DNA of 8,481 nucleotides, taken from NCBI GenBank assembly GCA_964606055.1, contig CAZSFA010000121.1:1-8481 (forward strand), read 5' to 3'. Source of the stretch: Roseitalea sp964606055. Lineage in GTDB: Bacteria > Pseudomonadota > Alphaproteobacteria > Rhizobiales > Rhizobiaceae. This document shows, piece by piece, positions 5,818 to 8,481 of the stretch. The position numbers and the translations under genes were made by a program. Within the stretch, counting starts at the first letter, position 1, and the number at the start of each line of letters is the position of its first letter. The notes under the pieces were generated by a model. That model was not told the origin of the DNA and did not search any database. It saw only the letters and a program-made list of their open reading frames with translations.

Positions 5818-6021
5818 ATGCGCCTGAAGACCATTTCACTCGCCGCCGCATTCACCTTCGCCGCCACTGCGGTGGCATCGGCCGGCTGCTCATGGGGCAA
5901 TCACGACGCCATGGCCTACACGCCGGTGGACACCAAGGCAGCTGTCGAGCGCATCGAAACCGCGCAGGCACCGGTCGATGCCTGGCTGATCGACCACCTC
6001 GCCGGTCGCGAACTGAGCTGA
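5818..6021 (+). CDS. Small exported protein of unknown function (67 aa, CSWG motif)
   Basis: I do not recognise a named family. Residues 1-22 are a clear signal peptide: MRLK, a hydrophobic stretch, then cleavage after AVASA. The mature peptide of about 45 residues starts GCSWGNHDAMAY and continues TPVDTKAAVERIE and APVDAWLIDHLAG. It has a single cysteine (C24), right after the likely cleavage site. The preceding SAG is a poor lipobox because position -3 is Ser, so lipoprotein status is doubtful. The start at 5818 is well supported: AAGGGA lies 9-10 bases upstream, a promoter candidate lies at 5744-5771, and the signal peptide begins there. An upstream in-frame ATG at 5728 falls inside the inverted repeat and before the promoter. 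A strong terminator follows directly, so this is probably a single-gene transcript. Codon use matches its neighbours, and I regard it as a real gene. Confidence 0.78.
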   Translation: MRLKTISLAAAFTFAATAVASAGCSWGNHDAMAYTPVDTKAAVERIETAQAPVDAWLIDHLAGRELS

Positions 6022-6041
6022 TCGCACCGTCATCACCAACG

Positions 6042-6074
6042 AAAAAGCCGGCCACGCAACGGGCCGGCTTTTTT
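6042..6074. terminator. Bidirectional intrinsic terminator between convergent genes
   Basis: A 12-bp perfect stem, AAAAAGCCGGCC (6042-6053) with GGCCGGCTTTTT (6062-6073), encloses an 8-base loop. The A and T runs make it work in both directions. It lies 20 bases after the small-protein stop and 24 bases after the MipA-family stop on the other strand, and it ends both transcripts. Confidence 0.92.
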
Positions 6075-6097
6075 GATGCGCAGCGTTTGGCCGTGCG

Positions 6098-6880
6098 TCA
6101 GAAGTCGATGCGGAACTTGCGCACGATGCCGGCGCGCACGCCGAACTGGTCGCGGGTGCCGATGCCGGTGATCGGCGAGGATGCCGCATCGCCGATCAGC
6201 CGATCATAGGTGGCCGTTCCCTCCAGCGCCCAATTGACGCCGAAGTCCTGCCGCGCGCCGATCTCGGCGCCGACCGATTTGAAGCCGCCATCGGCGTTGA
6301 ACGTGGCAAAGCCGGGCGTACCAGCAGGCACGCTGAAATAGGTGTCCATGTATTCATTGTCGGCATACGAAACGCGCGGGCCGACATGCACCGTCAGGTC
6401 AGGCGACGGCTGCGCCAGAAAATCCAGGCCCGCTTCGCCAACCCAGCCTTCATGCCCACCAAAGCCGCGGCGCAGATTGCCGTGCACGCGCATGCCCGGC
6501 GCCCGGTAGCGCGCTTCCACGCCGATTTCAAAGGCGCGGTCGATATCGTCAAGACCGGTCAGGGCCGGCGTGTCGTCCGCCTCGCGCGGTGACCGGATGT
6601 TGAACGAGGGGCCGACCGAAAAGCCGGTGTCCGGACCGCCGCCCAGCGAAAACCCGTTGGAGATCGTGAACCGGTCAATGCGCACCATCGGCACCGGGTT
6701 GACCGTGAAGTCCGACGAACCCTCATAGCGCGGAGCCACCGAAACGCCGATGCCGATCTCGCCCTCGATGCCCGGCGTGTTGGCGCCGCCATAGTCCTGC
6801 GCCAGAGCCGGCGCGCTCACAAGGACGGTCGACAGGCATGTCGCGAGCAAAAGGGCGCGCGAACGGGAAATGGAACTCAT
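6098..6880 (-). CDS. MipA/OmpV family outer membrane beta-barrel protein
   Basis: The 260-residue product is an outer membrane protein of the MipA/OmpV family. E. coli MipA scaffolds a murein hydrolase-synthase pair and OmpV is a Vibrio porin-like protein; the role of this member is unknown. Residues 1-27 are a signal peptide ending ALA, followed by QDYGG. The mature chain alternates short polar and aromatic strands, with family-like segments GEIGIGVSVAPRYEGSSDF at 40-58 and PVPMVRIDRFTISNGFSLGGG at about 62-82, and later TYDRLIGDAASSPI. It ends FRIDF, with the terminal phenylalanine expected of a Bam-assembled barrel. The start at 6880 was chosen because AAGGA lies 7 bases upstream and the signal peptide begins there; the frame stays open to 7024. 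The gene is convergent with the small exported protein and downstream of lpdA in the same direction, separated by 187 bases. Confidence 0.9.
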   Translation of the reverse strand: MSSISRSRALLLATCLSTVLVSAPALAQDYGGANTPGIEGEIGIGVSVAPRYEGSSDFTVNPVPMVRIDRFTISNGFSLGGGPDTGFSVGPSFNIRSPREADDTPALTGLDDIDRAFEIGVEARYRAPGMRVHGNLRRGFGGHEGWVGEAGLDFLAQPSPDLTVHVGPRVSYADNEYMDTYFSVPAGTPGFATFNADGGFKSVGAEIGARQDFGVNWALEGTATYDRLIGDAASSPITGIGTRDQFGVRAGIVRKFRIDF

Positions 6881-6940
6881 GGCTGATCCTTGAACGGCGG
6901 GCGTTGCGTTGGCAGGCGGCGCGGACACGCCGCTTTCGAC

Positions 6941-6969
6941 AGTGTACGGCATCACATAACGCCGTTGAA
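6941..6969 (-). promoter_or_regulatory. Weak promoter candidate for the MipA-family gene
   Basis: On the minus strand, TTCAAC (6964-6969) and TACACT (6941-6946) are separated by 17 bases, giving a leader of about 54 bases. The -35 match is poor (three of six). The rest of the 6881-7067 gap holds no gene. It has a 6-bp inverted repeat ACCAAC/GTTGGT (7020-7025, 7036-7041) and two direct GTTTAC copies at 7029-7034 and 7040-7045. I see no clear terminator for lpdA. Confidence 0.25.
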
Positions 6970-7067
6970 GACCTATACGTGGCAATCGCCGTTCGGATGG
7001 CACTTTTCGGTCAATTGCGACCAACAGCGTTTACAGTTGGTTTACCGCAACCCGTGCCGGACCGCCG

Positions 7068-8477
7068 CTACATGTGCAGCGGCTTGCCGCTGAATGTCGC
7101 CAGCGCCGCTTCGCGCACCGCCTCGCTCATCGTCGGGTGGGCATGGCAGGTGCGGGCCAGATCCTCCGAGGAGCCGCCGAACTCCATCAGCACCGCGCAC
7201 TCGTGAATGAGGTCGCCCGCGCCCCGGCCGACAATGTGCACGCCCAGGAGCCGGTCCGTCGCCTTGTCGGCCACCATCTTGACGAGCCCGTCGGTCGCCA
7301 GCATGGCGCGCGCGCGTCCATTGGCCGAGAACGGGAACTTGCCGACGACGTAGTCGACACCTTCGGCCTTGAGTTCTTCCTCGGTCTTACCGACCGAGGC
7401 AACTTCCGGCTCGGTGTAGACGACGTTCGGAATGACGCCGTAATTGACGTGCCCGGCCTGACCGGCGATCCGCTCGGCGACAGCCATGCCTTCATCCTCG
7501 GCCTTGTGGGCCAGCATCGGTCCCTTGACCACATCGCCGATCGCCCAGATGCCGGGGATCGAGGTTTGCCAGTGCTCGTTGATCTCGACCCGGCCGCGCT
7601 CGTCCAGAACCACGCCGGCTTTCTCAAGGCCGAGCCCCTCGGTGTAGGGTTTGCGCCCGGTCGCCACCAGAACGACATCGGCATTGAGCGTTTCGGCATC
7701 GCCGCCGGTCACCGGCTCGAACGTGACATGGGCGCCGCTGCCGGCCTTGTGCACGTCGGTCACCTTGGCGCCGAGCCGGAAATCGATGCCCTGCTTGGCG
7801 AGGATCTTCTGGAACTGGCGCGCAATCTCGCGGTCCATGCCGCCCAGAATACCGTCGAGATATTCGACCACGGTGACGCTTGACCCCAACCGCGCCCAGA
7901 CCGAGCCCATCTCCAGCCCGATCACGCCGCCGCCGACGACGATCATCTTGGCCGGGACAGCCTCGAGCGCCAGCGCGCCGGTCGACGAGACGATCGTCTT
8001 CTCGTCGAACGCGACCTCGACGCCCGGAATGCCGGCGACGTCCGAACCGGTCGCGATCACGATGTTCTTCGCCTCGATCTCGTGCGCATCGCCCTCGTCG
8101 GGCTGCACGCTGATCTTGCCTTCGCCCAGCACCGTGCCCGTGCCGTGGATGACATCGATCTTGTTCTTCTTCATCAGGAACGCGACGCCATCGACGTTGG
8201 ATTTCACCGTCGCATCCTTGTGCGCCATCATCGCCGGCAGATCGAGCTTGGGCGCGCCGACATCGACGCCGAGCGTCTTCAGGTCATGGCCCGCGGCGTG
8301 GAACACGTCGGACGCATGCAAGAGCGCCTTGGAGGGAATGCAGCCGATGTTCAGGCATGTCCCGCCAAGCGTCGGCCACTTTTCGACGATCGCCGTTTTC
8401 AGGCCAAGCTGCGCGGCCTTGATGGCGCACACATAGCCGCCCGGCCCCGATCCGATCACTACGACGTCGTAACTCAT
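7068..8477 (-). CDS. lpdA: Dihydrolipoyl dehydrogenase (E3)
   Basis: E3 reoxidises the dihydrolipoyl groups of 2-oxoacid dehydrogenase complexes, passing electrons through FAD and a disulfide to NAD+. The 469-residue protein is complete. It has FAD dinucleotide motif GSGPGG at 9-14, redox disulfide C41/C46 in GGTCLNIGCIPSK, and NAD motif GGGVIG at 182-187 with E205 at the end of the next strand (expected for NAD rather than NADP). The second FAD motif is GIWAIGDVV at 309-317. The C-terminal interface domain carries the catalytic pair H447 and E452 in HPTMSEA. There is no N-terminal lipoyl domain, so it resembles the E3 of 2-oxoglutarate dehydrogenase more than the lipoyl-bearing pyruvate dehydrogenase E3. 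The partner genes (sucA/sucB or others) would lie to the right of the window, so which complex it serves is inference. Only 4 bases precede the start codon here. Confidence 0.97.
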   Translation of the reverse strand: MSYDVVVIGSGPGGYVCAIKAAQLGLKTAIVEKWPTLGGTCLNIGCIPSKALLHASDVFHAAGHDLKTLGVDVGAPKLDLPAMMAHKDATVKSNVDGVAFLMKKNKIDVIHGTGTVLGEGKISVQPDEGDAHEIEAKNIVIATGSDVAGIPGVEVAFDEKTIVSSTGALALEAVPAKMIVVGGGVIGLEMGSVWARLGSSVTVVEYLDGILGGMDREIARQFQKILAKQGIDFRLGAKVTDVHKAGSGAHVTFEPVTGGDAETLNADVVLVATGRKPYTEGLGLEKAGVVLDERGRVEINEHWQTSIPGIWAIGDVVKGPMLAHKAEDEGMAVAERIAGQAGHVNYGVIPNVVYTEPEVASVGKTEEELKAEGVDYVVGKFPFSANGRARAMLATDGLVKMVADKATDRLLGVHIVGRGAGDLIHECAVLMEFGGSSEDLARTCHAHPTMSEAVREAALATFSGKPLHM

Positions 8478-8481
8478 TGTC

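Noticed and set aside
5881..5892. Lipobox (AGC) in the small exported protein
   Set aside because: The residue at -3 is Ser rather than Leu, Val or Ile, and a good signal peptidase I site (ASA) lies one residue before Gly-Cys. Lipidation is possible but not supported.
1..8481. CRISPR arrays, tRNA or rRNA genes, insertion sequences, toxin-antitoxin or defence genes
   Set aside because: I looked on both strands and saw no spaced repeats, cloverleaf-like sequence, transposase motifs or such gene families.

Overview
The window is chromosomal housekeeping DNA from a high-GC alphaproteobacterium, most likely of the order Hyphomicrobiales (Rhizobiales). The evidence is the long Ala/Glu-rich tail on ribosomal protein L19, the XerC ending in HPRA, the compact E3 of about 469 residues without a lipoyl domain, several genes with no Shine-Dalgarno sequence, and strong GC bias at third codon positions. 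The genus cannot be fixed by eye.

Layout. Positions 1-1354 (minus) hold a polar amino acid ABC uptake system: a periplasmic binding protein, then the start of a membrane permease that runs off the left edge. They are separated by 138 bases containing two hairpin-forming inverted repeats. Positions 1523-3493 (minus) hold rimM-trmD-rplS, the ribosome and tRNA maturation block. rimM and trmD overlap by 4 bases. rplS follows after a 184-base gap with its own promoter candidate and a structured leader, and it ends at a clear intrinsic terminator. The usual upstream partners rpsP and ffh are not next to rimM.

Positions 3576-5659 (plus) hold xerC and a TraB/GumN-family protein. They are followed at 5818-6021 by a 67-residue exported protein of unknown function. 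A 12-bp bidirectional terminator at 6042-6074 separates this from a convergent MipA/OmpV-family outer membrane protein (6098-6880, minus). Last comes lpdA (7068-8477, minus), dihydrolipoyl dehydrogenase, whose start lies 4 bases from the right edge.

The genes do not form one pathway. They are four or five neighbouring transcription units serving nutrient uptake, ribosome/tRNA maturation, chromosome dimer resolution, the cell envelope and central carbon metabolism. I see no mobile element, CRISPR array, defence system or biosynthetic cluster. No undescribed multi-gene system is visible. The points most worth checking are the rplS leader, the apparently leaderless starts of rimM, xerC and the TraB/GumN gene, and the small CSWG protein with an operator-like dyad over its promoter.
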